This document shows, piece by piece, positions 26,716 to 40,163 of a DNA stretch of 64,000 nucleotides (position 1 is the stretch's first letter; each line of letters starts with the position of its first letter). Position numbers and translations under genes: made by a program. Source of the DNA: Sipunculus nudus. Its lineage: Eukaryota; Annelida; Sipuncula; Golfingiida; Sipunculidae. The notes under the pieces were generated by a model. The model saw only the letters and a list, made by a program, of their open reading frames with translations, did no database searches and was not told where the DNA came from. The DNA is taken from contig CM049320.1 in NCBI GenBank assembly GCA_026874595.1, positions 49,800,714-49,864,713 of the forward strand, in the 5' to 3' direction.

Positions 26716-27964
26716 TATTTATTTATTTACTTATTTCAAACATCTTTTACCAGGATAGCCTATGTTCAGCAAATTTGCTGGTTTTCAACAGTGTCCTGTT
26801 AGAACATATAAAAATGAATAAAATATACATCATACATATACAGATTAAAACAGACATAGTGTTAGATATATTAAATACATAGTTCAATATATAGCGCGAA
26901 CGATTATAAGATGTTATGCAGTAATGGAACATAATCGTTACATAGAAGACATTGAAAATAAAATAAAATAATATACATATCAATCTCATGAATTTGATGA
27001 AAGGTAGATTTGTGGAATATACAAGTTAGAATAATATAAAATTGTGCTATCGTCGTATCAAACATCTATATAAACGCTTAAAATGGTCGTGATCCGAGGC
27101 ATACTTTAAGGATAAAGGCAGTTGATTCCATAGATATGGACCTGCATCGCTAAAACTAGATTTAAAACGTTAACGCCTGGGCTTAGGTAAAATCAAATTA
27201 TGGCTGTCAGAAGATCGTGTTTCATATGGCATCCGTTGCAACCTGAGAACAATTATAAAATATTCAGGTACGTCTTCAAACAAACATTTATATATAACTT
27301 AACACAAAAAATACCGATACCTTTCTTCCACAGTCATCCAACCTAGTTGTTTAATTAATGACGCAGACGAAGTGTTATTGTCAATTTTTTTGTAACGACG
27401 CGTGCGGCTTTGTTCTGAAGCTTTTGGACACTATTTAAATAAGATTTAAAACAATTGTCCCAAACAGATATGCAGTAATCTATTTGACTTTGAAAAAGGG
27501 CAAAATATACGTAATTCAGGCTGGTAGTCGACAGTATCTTACTGAGGCGAAAGAGTATTCCTAATTTAGATTTTAATTTTTCGCATAGAAGCTGAATATG
27601 CTCTCTCCAAGTCAGATTAGAGTCAATGATTATACCTAATAATTTCGTACTCTGGATAGGATGTAATGTGATATCATTTATAATGATCTCTGAATCAGGA
27701 GATCGGGTTTTCTGATTTTGGCCGAATAAAATTACCGTGGATTTTAGAGGGTTTATACAAAGTCGGTGATTATGTAACCACTCAAGAGCGATGTCAATAA
27801 GTTGCTGAAGGCGGTAAGTCGCCTCAGCGGGTGAATCTGAGGAAGTATATATTGAGATGTCATCCGCATATATCATACATTTCTCTGTTAAATATTTAGG
27901 CACGTCATTAATATACACAAGGAATAAAACCGGACCTAGAATTGTGCCTTGAGGGGTCCCGTTG
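26716..27964 (-). mobile_element. 5'-truncated non-LTR retrotransposon
   Basis: Copy 1 of the flanking 484-bp repeat supplies the empty site, so both ends can be placed. On the minus strand the insert starts inside the reverse transcriptase and ends in a (TAAA)n-type tail at 26716, as expected for target-primed reverse transcription with 5' truncation. AGTT is present on both sides (26712-26715 and 27965-27968), which is either a 4-bp target duplication or microhomology. The downstream part encodes a C-terminal motif DAGPYLWNQLP common in LINE ORF2 proteins, interrupted by stops. The clade (CR1, Jockey or related) is not resolved. Confidence 0.85.
27355..27964 (-). pseudogene. Reverse transcriptase fragment of the non-LTR element
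   Basis: The open frame begins at the truncation point with GTPQGTILGPVLFLVYIND, a conserved reverse-transcriptase block. It continues to MIYADDISIYTSS, the YADD palm motif with the catalytic Asp pair. After it come segments typical of the thumb and C-terminal region, such as TKLLGIIIDSNLTWREHI and ALFQSQIDYCISVWDN. The fingers domain and any endonuclease are missing because of 5' truncation. The frame ends at 27355, and the remaining C-terminal sequence continues in another register with further stops, so the copy is dead. It would once have copied its own RNA into DNA at a nicked target. Confidence 0.88.
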
Positions 27965-29397
27965 AGTTGGCCAATAATATGTACAATATTGTATGTGTAA
28001 GATGTATACTAGACCCCCGAGTCTGTTCATGTGAATGCCAGATTACTGTTGTCTTTGTGATACATGCGGGACAAAATCCTATCCATTAGAACTTGGGCAA
28101 TCGAACCTGATATGCACAGACGTTCTTTTTAACTCTCCATGTGTAACCCTAATTGGGTGTATAATGAAAAACTAGTGCACTTATGAGCTTTTTTTTTGTG
28201 CCGAGTTTAGCTGTGTATCATTATCCTGTTTCCAGTAATTTCATCCTGTTGTCTCCCAGGCCTTGCGACTACCACACCAACGGGTTCGAATAGTGTTCTG
28301 TGGTTTGAGCTTTGAGGTCCATGCTCTATACCTACACCACATCGGCCGATCTGTAGCTCATTAGCATAATTTCTAGAAAGTTAAACAATTGCTAATTTCA
28401 TTATCTAAAAGAATCTGGGGTCCGAAAGTCAGCAGGGAAATGTAGACCTAACGGACAAATTGTTTATCTTTCCTTTTATATTTTCTCGAATTGCTCGGAT
28501 TTGCCTATGATAGATATTTTATATCACTTAATAGATATATTACTATCACTTCATATTTAACATTTACAAAATCAAACTGATATTTTATTGGTATGTTGAC
28601 ACATACCGCTCATTAAACAGTTATAAAATAAAACATTTAATACTATCCCTTGATAATATTTCATGTGAATATTTCTTTTCCTATTTCAAAGTTGCAGCAC
28701 TTCGACTTAATTTCAAAATATTGGATAGGGACATTTTGCTTGAAATGCAATTGCAGATGTCCGTCCAATAATTTCCAAATATCAGGGAAAAATACCTCTT
28801 CCTATTTCAACAAAGATATGGAAATATGAATGTCTCTATCCTTTTTAAGGCACGTGCACACCATGTTACGACACCTTGAGGAGAAAAAATATGGCTATAA
28901 TATAGCCAAAAATTTTAAATTTAAGTTAGTGTTTATATATGAGTGGCAAGTTAGCCACGAACAAAATTGCCTGATGTTAAGTGTTGACCAGTCAGGGTGT
29001 TTCTACATTGCGTATTCCCTTTTGCAAACATTTTCAAATCTCCCTATAGGGATTACAAAATTTTGAATGAAGTCGAGTCTTTAGGTCGGGGAGTAAACAG
29101 GACTAGTGAATTTAGTACAAGCAGCTGTTCTCAATGATTTCGTTTGTATAAACGTGTAAATTGTTCTTGATCTCATTCTGCAGTAGATTATATACAAATA
29201 TATGTGTGTGTATCTGAAATAGACATGCATATGTATGTGACATGCACCAATAGATATTACCGAATTGAAAAATAGCCCTACCGGTAGTAAAGCCAGCTGT
29301 CTCCCCAGGCTCAACTCGTGACGGACCAAACTGCTCGCAAAGCCCTTCCGGCGTAGACCTGCGCGAAAAAAAAGTCAAGCAATGTTACAATTTCCAG

Positions 29398-29411
29398 CCC
29401 CCCCCCCCCCC
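29398..29411. repeat. Poly(C) tract
   Basis: A run of 14 C. Confidence 0.85.
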
Positions 29412-32400
29412 AAAGAAATAGTATTCTTGGTAGCCTTTTAATGTATTACAGGGTGATTGGGATTGGAAAAATTTAAACATCATTTCTAACGACAGAATAG
29501 TCGTGAAAAAATATTTTATCACACTAAATTAAGATAACTCTTTTCAATTTTATTCAATATAGAATAAGGCATTATAGGTTAGATCGAATATTTCATGTTG
29601 GTTCCCTATATATATGTATTTTTTTAGGAAAAAAACACATTTGGTGTCTCATGCTGTTTTCTTAAAACGTCCCCATATAGTAAGGGTTGATGGCTTCTCT
29701 TCAAATGTCTGAATATATACCGTATTGTAAGTACATACCTTTATTTATTCAGCAAAATCGAACATTGGTTTTCAATTTTTCTGCTCTTTATATCAGACCT
29801 TGCAAAGAAGATCACCTCGAAAATACGACCACTTTGTTGAGGACCTATTGGTGTTCGCAATTTCGAGGCTTCACCGTTCCATTTTTATTCGTCCCACACT
29901 GACATCGAGTTAATATTTCCATCGTTCGAAGTAGACAAACCAAGCTGATACAGGGTTATTTCCGAGGAAAAATAATAATGTAAAATTGTCAGGTTTGAAG
30001 CCGCAGCGCTCACTGATAGTAAGAGTTTTTATTTTTGTAAGTAAAGTTTATCGTTTGTTCTTAGCCTCGCTGTAACCAATGACCTTACTTTGGTTAACCT
30101 AACGTCCTATATTGGTCATAATTAAAGGGTATATAAGATGATCAATCGTACATGCCCTTTAATTTGAGCAACTGTGGGCCGGAATGACCGGTAAGGTTTC
30201 CTAATTAATAAGTGTAACTCTGACATATGAATTGTCTTTACCATGAAGTTTATCATTAATAAAGGATAAATACATATAAAATAACGTACTTATCGTCACA
30301 AACCATCATTAAAAACATTGATGATCGACTGAATGCCACGCATTTTCGTCGCCACCAATCGAGTACACTTTTCTGAGGATTACCGTGAGTGAGTTCGCCT
30401 TCGTAATACTTAGTACATGTATACATTATACAAGGGATTTAACAATTCGTTATCCGCGATTTTATAACAACAGATGTAATGTTACTAGTTAAATATAATC
30501 CATAATAATATTATTTAACACTGGTAAACAATGTAATTTTTATTTAAAGGGCTGATCCATCCGATCATCGACCCTAACGACGGTGTTCGTAACCTAGATG
30601 GGAAACCTCTGAAAAAAAGTAAAAAAAAAAAAAAATCATGAAGGTGATGTGAATATGTAGCCTATAAAAAATTAAAAATATACACAGCCCACTCTAAATC
30701 CTCGTAACAAGGGCCGTTCGGTAACGGTAGCGTTCATCAAAGCAAAGGTGCCAATACAATTATAATGGTGACTCATTCAGGGTTTGTTGTACATACTACT
30801 ACATGTATAAAGAAAACATGTTTTACTTACATCAACCTTGGTAAAGTTTTAGGAGCTGATCAGTCTTTTGACAATGATAACTGAGCGCAAAGATACATTT
30901 TTTTCCCTTACCAGTTCTCCAAGTCCCTTCACTGGATAAAGGAATACCAAAGCCATATAAATATATCAAAGCTGTAAGTCTGATAAAAGTTTGAATATAA
31001 TTTCCGAAAGGAACATATCATTTAACATATTTACAGATTACTCTGTCGCCAAGAACATGCAGCCGCTGAGATTTTCAAAGGCTGGGGGTTTCGTTAGTAG
31101 ATAACCAGATAAACGGATAAAGGGTCAAAGGACTTCAAACAACTTCAAATGAGTATCGAGGTCACAGTCCTGACATAAATAACGCAAAAAATAACATGTT
31201 GTATTAGGATTTTACATTTATATAACCGCTTTTATATAACCGGTGTGAAATACACACACACGAAAGTTCCTGACATGAGCTAGTATTTTCTTTTCTTCAT
31301 TGACTAAGTTTTCATTAAGCACTTATTCCAGCCGTCTGGGGCATTCATGACTTTAACAGTCATGGAGAAATATAATAGACGAAAAGTCTGTAACACACAC
31401 ATTCTTCTGGTGAAATAAAAAACACAATGATCTAACATCTGGTTGCTCAATATTTTATTAGTACCTTAACGATTCCACCATATAATGAGAATAACTATTA
31501 GGAAATTTCTTTCTGAATCTTTTCGTCTAATTTCTGGTTTAAATGAACGAGGAAATAGCTATTTCTGCTCACTCTCAGATAATATTTCTAAAGCTACAGG
31601 CCAGTAAAATCAGATATGTAGGTGGCAGGCCCTCCTGAGGAGAGGGAGAAGTACCAATGATATGGTCGGCGTGCGGCATGATTGCGAATACAGGTTCTCG
31701 CCGGGTTGTCTCGAGTTACGGATTTGTTGGATATCTCATATTATATTATAGGAGCTTGCAATATAGGTATTATATCTAATGAAAATTTGTTAAAACAGAT
31801 ATCAGACAATTAAGGGCTCAGGGAATTGTTATTGGCATCATAGTGTCATACCCTTGTCCCCAACCGGGTCTCTCCGACTTTTAGACATACCCGGCTCTTA
31901 AACCACACGAATCCGGGACATTTCTTATTTCGGTAAACACCAGGAATCTAACGAATAATTAATTGATTGCTTGGAGACCAGTACAGACCACTCTCCTGGT
32001 CACCCGTATGGACATGTATATACAAACATTTCCTTATTCTTACATTCTGATACTTGTAATATTCTGGAAGTTCAGCCAGGGGATCCAGCATTGTAAAAGT
32101 TAAGGTGTCCAGAACTGGTGCAAGGGACCAGATTCGGGGGCCAAACTGGGGCACACTTGGTTACACGGAATCACAACTGGTCATAGCTCTAGGGCTGAAG
32201 ATTGGCCACAGGGTTTTTTATTTTGTTATATCTGGATAATTTGAGGGCAAAGTTTTTTAATCTGAACAGACAATTTAACTAATATTATTAATACCACAAA
32301 GAGGGGGATGGGGGTGGGGTCTTATCAAAAGATAAGAGTTTAGCACGAGCTTGGATTAGATTAAAGAGGTACCTAAATATGCCAGGAAATTATGTCATGG

Positions 32401-32557
32401 TACATTCACGACGTATTATCAACAGAGATATATTACACACACGCACACACACATATATATATTGTAATACACGACACATCTTGTATATTTGTATGTTTTA
32501 TAAGTTTAAGACTAAACAAGGATTTCATAATATTTTATTCTTATTTTATTCTTATGC

Positions 32558-32558
<1 letters not shown>

Positions 32559-32598
<40 letters not shown>
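32559..32598. repeat. (GA)n microsatellite
   Basis: An uninterrupted AG dinucleotide run of about 40 bp. Confidence 0.95.
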
Positions 32599-32601
<3 letters not shown>

Positions 32602-33981
32602 TTGGCCCTTGTTCTTGGAGAAAGAGATCGACGTCTTGCCCGGGGGCCCTTGTAAGTTAAAAAGTTAATATGATAGTTTATTAGTCTCAATGGCCCTGTA
32701 ACATTGGCAAATTAATAAACTATTACCTATGAAGTAATAGATTATTGGCAAACATTAAACATCCATCTAGTCTTATATTATGTAACAACTTATTTCATCT
32801 GGCCAATTCATGTATATAAATGCATCTTCTTAAACTTTAGGCTTGCCGAAATTGACACCAGGTGTATAAAAAACTTTCAATATTAATATTAAATTATAAT
32901 TGCAATTAAGTAAGTGTGATAATCATTTTAATCAATCAATCGCATTCAGATTTATGTTTCGGGGAAGTATATGAAATAGAAAATGATAAAAATATTCAGG
33001 CACACTGACCATCATATATTTTAGACATATTTGTAAATTTTATGGAGAAAACATATCTACATCTTATATATTTAAAAAATTCCCAGAGTTTCAAACTATT
33101 CGGTAAATTGAAAAACAAAATGTAAAGTAATATCACAACACCGTTTTCCGGATCCTGATTATAATAAAGTGTCAACGACAACGACAACGACTTTGCATGA
33201 ATATTTTTTTGTTCTATGTTTTTTCTTCTTTTTCGTGTTTATGACCTCGAAATAACAACTAAATCTCAGAAATATATTAATTGCTTTGCTCAGGTATCTT
33301 ACATTTTTATTATTAAGTGCAAAATTAGATTAGGACCCGAAAATAGAAATTAACCTCATATAAAACCTCCGATAACATTCTCGAGAAAATTGTGTGTCAC
33401 GATAAATCTAGAAAAGCTAAAACAAAGACGACTGCAATAAGGCGACAGTTTTAAAGATTCACTTTAACATGTTCACAAAGTTTGCCTTGTAATATTTCTT
33501 GTGATTCCAGACGGTCTCCGTTTGCCTATATGACAATGTTAAAGAATAATTTGATAAAACAATATATAGTCATCCAGATTACCCCGGTGTTAACTTAATC
33601 CTTCATTTCTCTACATGGCATTTTTAATACAATTACGGGCAGACACATTGTGTTATTTCAACCAAGTTAGTATTTCTCAACAATACGATTGTCTGGTGCC
33701 GATCATAATAATCTATATATTATGATAAGTCAGCTTAGTGCATTTTATGGCCCATATTGAACCACATTAATTATTCATACCCAAAAATATATATTCATAT
33801 TAAAACTCGGATAGCATGTCGTGCCCGGAATGATACTTATTCCTAAACCGAGCTTTAAAAATTAAAAAAATAAAATATCAATTGACTGAAGGTGTCGTCC
33901 ATGACGTCATCATTAAGCGCCCTTTTTTCTGAAAAAAAACTCTAAAACGTCAGGGTGTGACAGAACTCCGCGAATGTGCAC

Positions 33982-36900
33982 TCACACTGGTGTGACAGGG
34001 TGTGCAGCCTCATCATATTCACAGATGTATCCCCAGGGAACCATCCTCGCGTCATTCCATTTGAAGTTGTACCCCGCCTTCAGTGCAAGGAAATCTTCTT
34101 CCGGAAACCCATCATCCTTTGGTTCCCCTGGAAACCAGTCGGTGTAGGTTACCTTTTCACCTGTAGCTGCCCACACCCAATTACCTTCCTCGTCATTATC
34201 TGTACCAGAGGTCCAATAATTCATGTTTTCTGCAATGATTAAGGACAGCGGAACTTGACTTTTTATATTGATAGGCAGCGAGTATTTGATGCGAAAAGAG
34301 GTAAACATATAACAGGAATTCGTTGAGGCAATTGCGAATCAACTTATATGTTCAGGCATATATGTTATATTGCAAATATATAAAGTTTATAAACTATAAG
34401 AAAACATGAGGATCTAATGCAAACGAATTATTTGCCTGCATCGAATGAAAGAGAAATAAAGTGATAAGCTTTATTTGTCTGCCTGTCGGCCTGTCCTTTT
34501 ATAAATATTACAATTATAATTATGAATCAGCCTTTCTTTTCTGAAAAGCACTGATTAAATAAAATTCATTTCCTGTATGTATATGCAGAAAAGTCTAACC
34601 CCACCCCTCCACCTTCCGACCCATCTCCCCTGCCCTACCATCCTTGCACATGTGCACCGGGGATGTTAGTTATATTGCACCTATAGAAAATTGATAAAAG
34701 TGGAGAAGATGCTGTAATAAAAAAATAGGACCTTATCGAAAAAAAAGTGCCAATAGGTGAACTGTCAACAACTTATCATATGGTTGGATCAGAAAATACC
34801 ATTTCGAACAATTCTTTACTGATCAAATCAAACCAATCATATCAACTGACCATGCCTAATATATTTTTTCCCCTCTCAGATCTACATTTGTTATTAATTT
34901 AGTTTTTCCTTTAAGGTGGACTTCAGCAGAACATTGTGTTCAATGGATCCCTTGTTCGTACACATGAACATATAACTGATGCTTGTAATAATAGTATAAT
35001 AAAATAATAATTATCATCGTTGTTGAGGGAACCAGCATGGACCGGATTTTCCGGAAACCTGTGACTTGCTCGAGAGCCCACTTAACCTTCAGTCAGTCAG
35101 ACTCAGGTCATTAATATTACAAGCATCTGTTATAATTCCATGTAACTGACTGAAAGTGAAGTGGGCGCTCGAGCCAGTCACAGGTCTCCGGAAAATCCGG
35201 CCGGCACTGGCTCCCTCAGCAACGACGACAATGTTGTACGGGCTGACTCATTTTTTGTTGATCTAAGATATTTAAGGCGAAAATAGAAAATAATTTTAGA
35301 TTTGAAAATGTTAAAACGGTAAGGTGGAGGAAACAGGATGACCCGGAGAAAACCACAGACCTTGGACATGCCACAACAACCCACTCTCATAGCAACACTG
35401 GGTATCGAACCCAGGTCGCCAGCGGAGAGGGCTGAGCGTTTTACCACTCAGCCACCCATGCCCCTTATTAATAACATGGTATCTATCGAAATTTCATCGT
35501 GTTGCCTATGAATAGGTAGCCGGAAATCAGCTATTTCGCCTAATGACTCCATTTCTGGACTACATAGTACCCACCCCATTGTCTACATAGAGGAATTTGT
35601 AAACCATACTCCATTCCACCAATATTCCATCTTTTTTTTTTCATGTTAATTTTTATACAATGCACTTAAGCCTTATTTACCTTAAAGTTTGGTCAGAAAA
35701 GTGGGCGATTTTCTAACACGTATCGCATGTATGAATACCATATATGGTTAATACAGGTGGAAATATGACTGAACAGATGTATGGCCTTCCGACACATTAG
35801 TGACGACTTTTTTTAAAGATATTTTTGGTGGAGGTAACCTCCTCCATTTTTTATGCTCTCTTATCTTATTCATAATCAAAGAATGTACATCTGCAGAGTT
35901 CCATTTCGGTTTGGGACTACGTGACATGGTGGTAGCTCTCGCTACCTGTCATATTATTATTGTATCCTGGTGTCATCCAGACCCGGTGTCAATCGCACCT
36001 GCAGGTCCTGGGTGTGTAATCACCCCCATTGATGGGTAATAACACCGAGGAACCTCCCAAAGAGGCATAAGAAACACCCTGACAAGTGCGATTAAATGAA
36101 TATATAATAGCTGACAAATATGAAACAGCAAATATAGCAGTTATAAAAATTTATTTCGTGTATAAATTTGGGACAGAATATATTAATAATTACTGAGGGG
36201 TTAGGTAAGGCCTAAACTATAGGAAGGGTGGGGTCTTGACTGATCACTTAAGCTAAACTTAAGCACGGTTACTGCGCCAAACATCAGAGGCTCTGTTAAC
36301 ATCATCAAAGTCGGCATTAGTTCATGCATGGAAGAGCACATGATCTTTCCACATCAATCTCATCAATAGTAACCAATGGACGTATCCCCTAAGATACCCA
36401 GCCTTAGGAAAGCGCTACTGGAGCTAGGCTCTGTTACAATATCTCAAATACCAGTGACACAAAAATGACTATATAAATAAGTTAAAGCACATCAGTAAAC
36501 CTCATGGGCTGTGATAATGACATAGCTACAGCCTAGGAACCCACGTGCCACACATACATATGGTCTTCTGCTCAGGACAGCTCTTAGAGCTGGGACTGAA
36601 TAATCCCAGTCAACTTGAAAAATATGCATCACACCTAAAAATTTCTTACTACACCACCTACAGTTGTTATAAATATCTAAATATATAATTTTGGCAAATT
36701 TTGTTTTATGGACAATGCTCTTTTCAGCAAGCAGTTAAAATCACTTTATAATCTTGTTGCTTAAACCTCTCCTCTCCCTGCCTAGAACTTGCAAACCTTG
36801 CTTGTTACAGAAAGTGAAGGACAACATTGAGCATTATTATCGTTGAATAAATTGAATAACATGACTATCATTACCATTTCTTAATATATGATTTTAATAA

Positions 36901-38559
36901 ATGCTTGTGTTTAAGGCTAACTTTTTATTCATAACGAATACTATCTTCTGATAAATACAATATATTTTGATAATTTAATCTGCCATATTTTCTGCCGGGC
37001 AGACATACTTTTCTGGACAGAAAAGTTTACTGCCTTATTTCTGCCCCCAAATAAATTTCTGTAGAATATTAACCCTAATGCTAACGATTTTAAACGTAAT
37101 ACAATGGTGATTATGGTAGTTGTATGTCATATTTTCGTCGCGTCAAACATACATCCATTCTACATAACATGGATAATCGTATATGGCCACTCAAGGAGCT
37201 TTTGCAGCTCTTTCTAGACCGATCAAACTGGCCCAAGCATCCCAATGTAAATGTATTTTTGTTCATATTTATTAAAATAATCATAAATCGCCACATCAAC
37301 TTCTTTAATAAACTCTAATGTGTCGTGTCAAACATAATAAATTAGAAGAGTATATTTCATAAGTATATGTTTTATTAATTATAATTAATCTGTAGCCGAT
37401 GATTGAATAACAAAAGTAACCTTGTTTACCTTCACCGATAATTTGCAATAGATCCTGTAGGTGCTCCTGTTCTCCCTTAGTTTCGATTGCTAACAAATAA
37501 CCGCTTTGAGTGTTACACAGGCTTTGGGCATCGATGGGGGTTGCACTATCTTTACTGATCTTATAGTAAGAAGGGAAGCATATTCCATCGATGATTCGCC
37601 CACAACCGTACATGTGCTCAAAGCCAATTGGAGAGTGAACACCTGTGAATTGATAAAATATGTAAGTGTCTTCCTGGCTCTACATACTGCATAATAAATA
37701 AATGGTACTTGCAAAAGATTGATGGCACCTGATCTCGTTTAAAGTAAATCTTAACAGATCCATTGTTAGCCCTGGTCTGTTTTCATTGTACACATAACTT
37801 CCATATTGGATTTAAAACAATATCTTCCTGTATGATTATTAAAACATTATCAACTTGATTTCATCAAATATATTGTCTGTCCACGGAAAGACGTCAAAGG
37901 TCTTCTTATTTTAATTTTCACTCGCATTTATACGGCATTATTTAATTTCAGTTCAACATCGGTTAATGGACATTTCCGATATTAGAATACGTTAACAGTA
38001 CAAATATTTCCTATAGAGGCCAGCAGACATTAGATTTTAGTTCAGATATTTAACAAAAAGTACCTTACTTTTGAGACTCCTAGCACACTGAAATGGGACT
38101 GGCGAAGGACTTGATTTGTCCTCTGAACAATGTAGGACACAGATGTCTTTAGTAACCTCTCCCTGTATACAACGAGGGTTATCTTGTTTTTTGCAGATCT
38201 CTTCACACTGCTTTTGTGAAATTCTTTGGCGGTGAACGCGCTTCAGCTTTGTCACTGCTGGCGCATGAGCATACATCTTACCACTGAAATAGTTTAAGTT
38301 TACCAAAGTCAGTATGTTTAAAGGCGCGACTACGTTTTCTTTATTTAAACTGATCTATGAAGAATAATATATCATGTTTACGTCAAAAATTAAATCATGA
38401 GTCCTCACTATATTACAATTTCCACCTGGGTAAATGGACGTCTCAGATAACCTTTATGTTATATGTTACTACAATATTCCGATAATTTCGATTACCACCA
38501 AAACTGGAAATATTACCTGCTGTCAATATAAGGTGACAAATGCAGAATACTACAGCCAT
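33982..38559 (-). CDS. C-type lectin-like secreted protein, gene A (4 exons)
   Basis: I assemble four exons: 38517-38559, 38069-38257, 37430-37642 and 33982-34229, totalling 693 nt or 230 residues. All three introns are phase 1 with GT/AG ends. Exon 1 encodes a short hydrophobic start (MAVVFCICHLILTAG), fitting a signal peptide. Exon 2 encodes a 63-residue segment with six Cys (QCEEICKKQDNPRC, then DICVLHC). Exon 3 starts the C-type lectin domain (CGRIIDGICFPSYY, AQSLCNTQSGYLLAIET). Exon 4 completes it (YWTSGTDNDEEGNWVW, WFPGEPKDD, FKWNDA, GYICEYD) and ends in TGA. The usual EPN calcium/sugar motif reads EPK. The two inner-disulfide Cys are absent. It is probably a soluble pattern-recognition protein; the ligand is unknown. 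The paralogue is gene B. Confidence 0.82.
35013..35228. mobile_element. Foldback/MITE-like element with 85-bp inverted arms
   Basis: The arms at 35013-35097 and 35145-35228 are inverted copies. Shared words include CCGGATTTTCCGG, ACCTGTGACT, CTCGAG, GCCCACTT and CAGTCAGT, with roughly a dozen mismatches and small gaps. The 47-bp spacer includes TAATATTACAAGCATCTGTT, which is itself the inverse of sequence at about 34974-34993, so a second foldback overlaps the first. It lies in intron 3 of gene A. No coding sequence is present. Confidence 0.7.
35229..35465 (-). mobile_element. tRNA-derived SINE
   Basis: On the minus strand the head has a box A-like GGTGGCTGAGTGGTAAAACG and, downstream, a box B GGTTCGATACC, the internal RNA polymerase III promoter of tRNA-derived SINEs. 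It is followed by a CTCCGGGTCATCCTG then TTTCCTCCACC block common in metazoan SINEs, and an AT-rich tail abutting the foldback element. It is not a working tRNA because the cloverleaf does not close convincingly and the body continues far past the tRNA length. It lies in intron 3 of gene A. Confidence 0.65.
35815..36060 (+). repeat. Dispersed repeat, copy at 35.8 kb
   Basis: It matches 49465-49690 in the same orientation. Shared words include GTACATCTGCA, CATTTCGGTTTGGGACTAC versus CATTCCGGTTCCGGACTAC, TATCCTGGTGT and CGAGGAACC. It lies in intron 3 of gene A. The family is not recognised. Confidence 0.6.
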
Positions 38560-39699
38560 GATGAATTCTCGCTGAGCATACAGTCACACAAGTTGTCCTA
38601 TCACTCCGTCCGTATATCTTAATTAATGGTAACTATGTCTAATCTATATAGCCATTTTCAGTCCATTTTCTTGTTCCTTGAAACTACTGAAAGACCAGGA
38701 ACGTGTACACCTTTTCTTACATGCAAGATCAAGGTGTAATCTGTACAGCCATATCAGCTACCTTTTACTGGTCCATTAAACCAGTGAAAAAAATGCACTT
38801 TGTGCAACTGCTGCCTTTATTCCATAAATTTGATGCAACTGCATTTCAATAGGAAATGCAGGAAATTGTGATAAATACCGACAGCCATTCAATGGGACTA
38901 TTAATAATACGTATTAAAGGTTTTTCTGCACACAAAAACACAATCGCCACAATAACATGGTAATATAAACCAAAGAGAGCAATACATATGTGCTCCGTAT
39001 TTATTTTGAATATTATTCCGAAAATATGCATGTTAACAATACTTTTTCGGGACCAGTTTGGGACATCATTATACATTTATATTTGCGTTTACCGAGTCAT
39101 CGTGAGCAAGCCTCTTGCATAATTGTCATATATATTGCTCTTGAACAGTCAGTCATTATTAGGGCACCGCTTGGAAAGCGGTGCCCTATAGTGATCACCG
39201 TGTCAGTTCGTCCTCCCGTACTTCCGTCAGTGACGCTTTCTTTCTCCCAAGACATCTCAACTTGATCATGCTTGATTTTTCTTAAATTCACAGGGATGAT
39301 TTGTACAGGGCTGTCGAATAAAATTCCAGTCAGATTACACACGCACTTAAATGGCCGGCCAGACCACAAACGGAGATTTCTGTCGCAAGCGTTCACTGAA
39401 TACCGTTATTATTTTTAGGGATGATTTGTGTCTATGAGGACCTGATATACAGACTTGCTCAAAATCAAATATGGCCGCTAAAGTACAATCTTTGATTTTG
39501 TATTACACACATAATTTCAGACGTATCTTTTTTAATATGATTAGAATCAATAGGAATTTGTTCCCTCATGCATATTGATAAAAATCTGTTTCTTTTTTTT
39601 TTGTCATATTTTTATCAGTGGCCGAGGCATATATTTTTACTCATGTCATTCCGCCATTCCGTAATCAAACAGTTGTACGGACTTTTTTGTTTGCAATGA

Positions 39700-40135
39700 G
39701 TGCAGATATTGGCCCAATTTTTGTGTTGATGTGTGTATGGAAGATGACTAGTTACAGATCGAGACCGCGTTTCGTCCCGCTGACCTACTTTTGACGGTAT
39801 GACGGCTCATTACATAGAACATTCCATGAAAAATGCACTTTTATAGACATTTTTGGCAATGCCTGCAGTTTTTGACCTGATTATTGGTGTAATGGATGAT
39901 GACAAGTTACAGATCGAGTTCCTTGTTCGCCCCGGTAGTAAACTGTTGACAGTATCATGGCTCCTGAACATAGTAATTCATGAAGAATTGAAAAATTTAT
40001 TTCATGATAAATGCACTTGTACAGATATTTTGTTGCAATGCCTGCAGGTGTTTACCTGATTTTCTGTGTGAGGTTGGATGAAGACTAGTTACAGATCGAG
40101 TTTAGTTTCGTCCCGGCTGGTCTACTTCTGACGGC
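39700..40135. repeat. Diverged tandem repeat, units of about 155-182 bp
   Basis: The motif GTTACAGATCGAG recurs at 39751, 39906 and 40088. Each is followed by a TTCG-CCC-type block and ACTNNTGACNGTAT/CAT, and there are AAATGCACTTNTANAGA and TGCCTGCAG blocks between. Confidence 0.7.
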
Positions 40136-40163
40136 ATGATTTTCCAGGTTGGCGTCCTCTTAA

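Larger units (their letters stand above)
26512..28249. repeat. 484-bp tandem repeat, copy 2, split by an insertion
   Basis: The left part (26512-26715) matches the first part of copy 1, up to CTTCTAGTT. The right part (27965-28249) resumes at AGTTGGCCAAT and matches the rest of copy 1. The 1.25 kb between is the retrotransposon fragment. This dates the insertion after the duplication. Confidence 0.85.
28250..33975. other. Stretch with no recognisable gene
   Basis: There are short frames without motifs, poly(C) at 29398-29411, the GA run at 32559-32598, and a short inverted repeat (AATTAAAGGG near 30120 with CCCTTTAATT near 30156). A 68-codon minus frame at 31948-32154 has no recognisable feature. 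Confidence 0.45.

Noticed and set aside
33976-34242. Plus-strand open frame of 88 codons
   Set aside because: It is antisense to lectin gene A exon 4. The same applies to 43748-44110 and 44494-44709 over gene B exons.
35178-35447. An 89-codon minus frame as a protein gene
   Set aside because: It lies wholly within the SINE and foldback repeats.
35380-35465. A functional tRNA gene
   Set aside because: Box A and box B are present, but the acceptor stem does not close and a SINE body follows.
39097-39396. A 99-codon minus frame
   Set aside because: It runs through the small hairpin repeat, and no domain or splice structure supports it.
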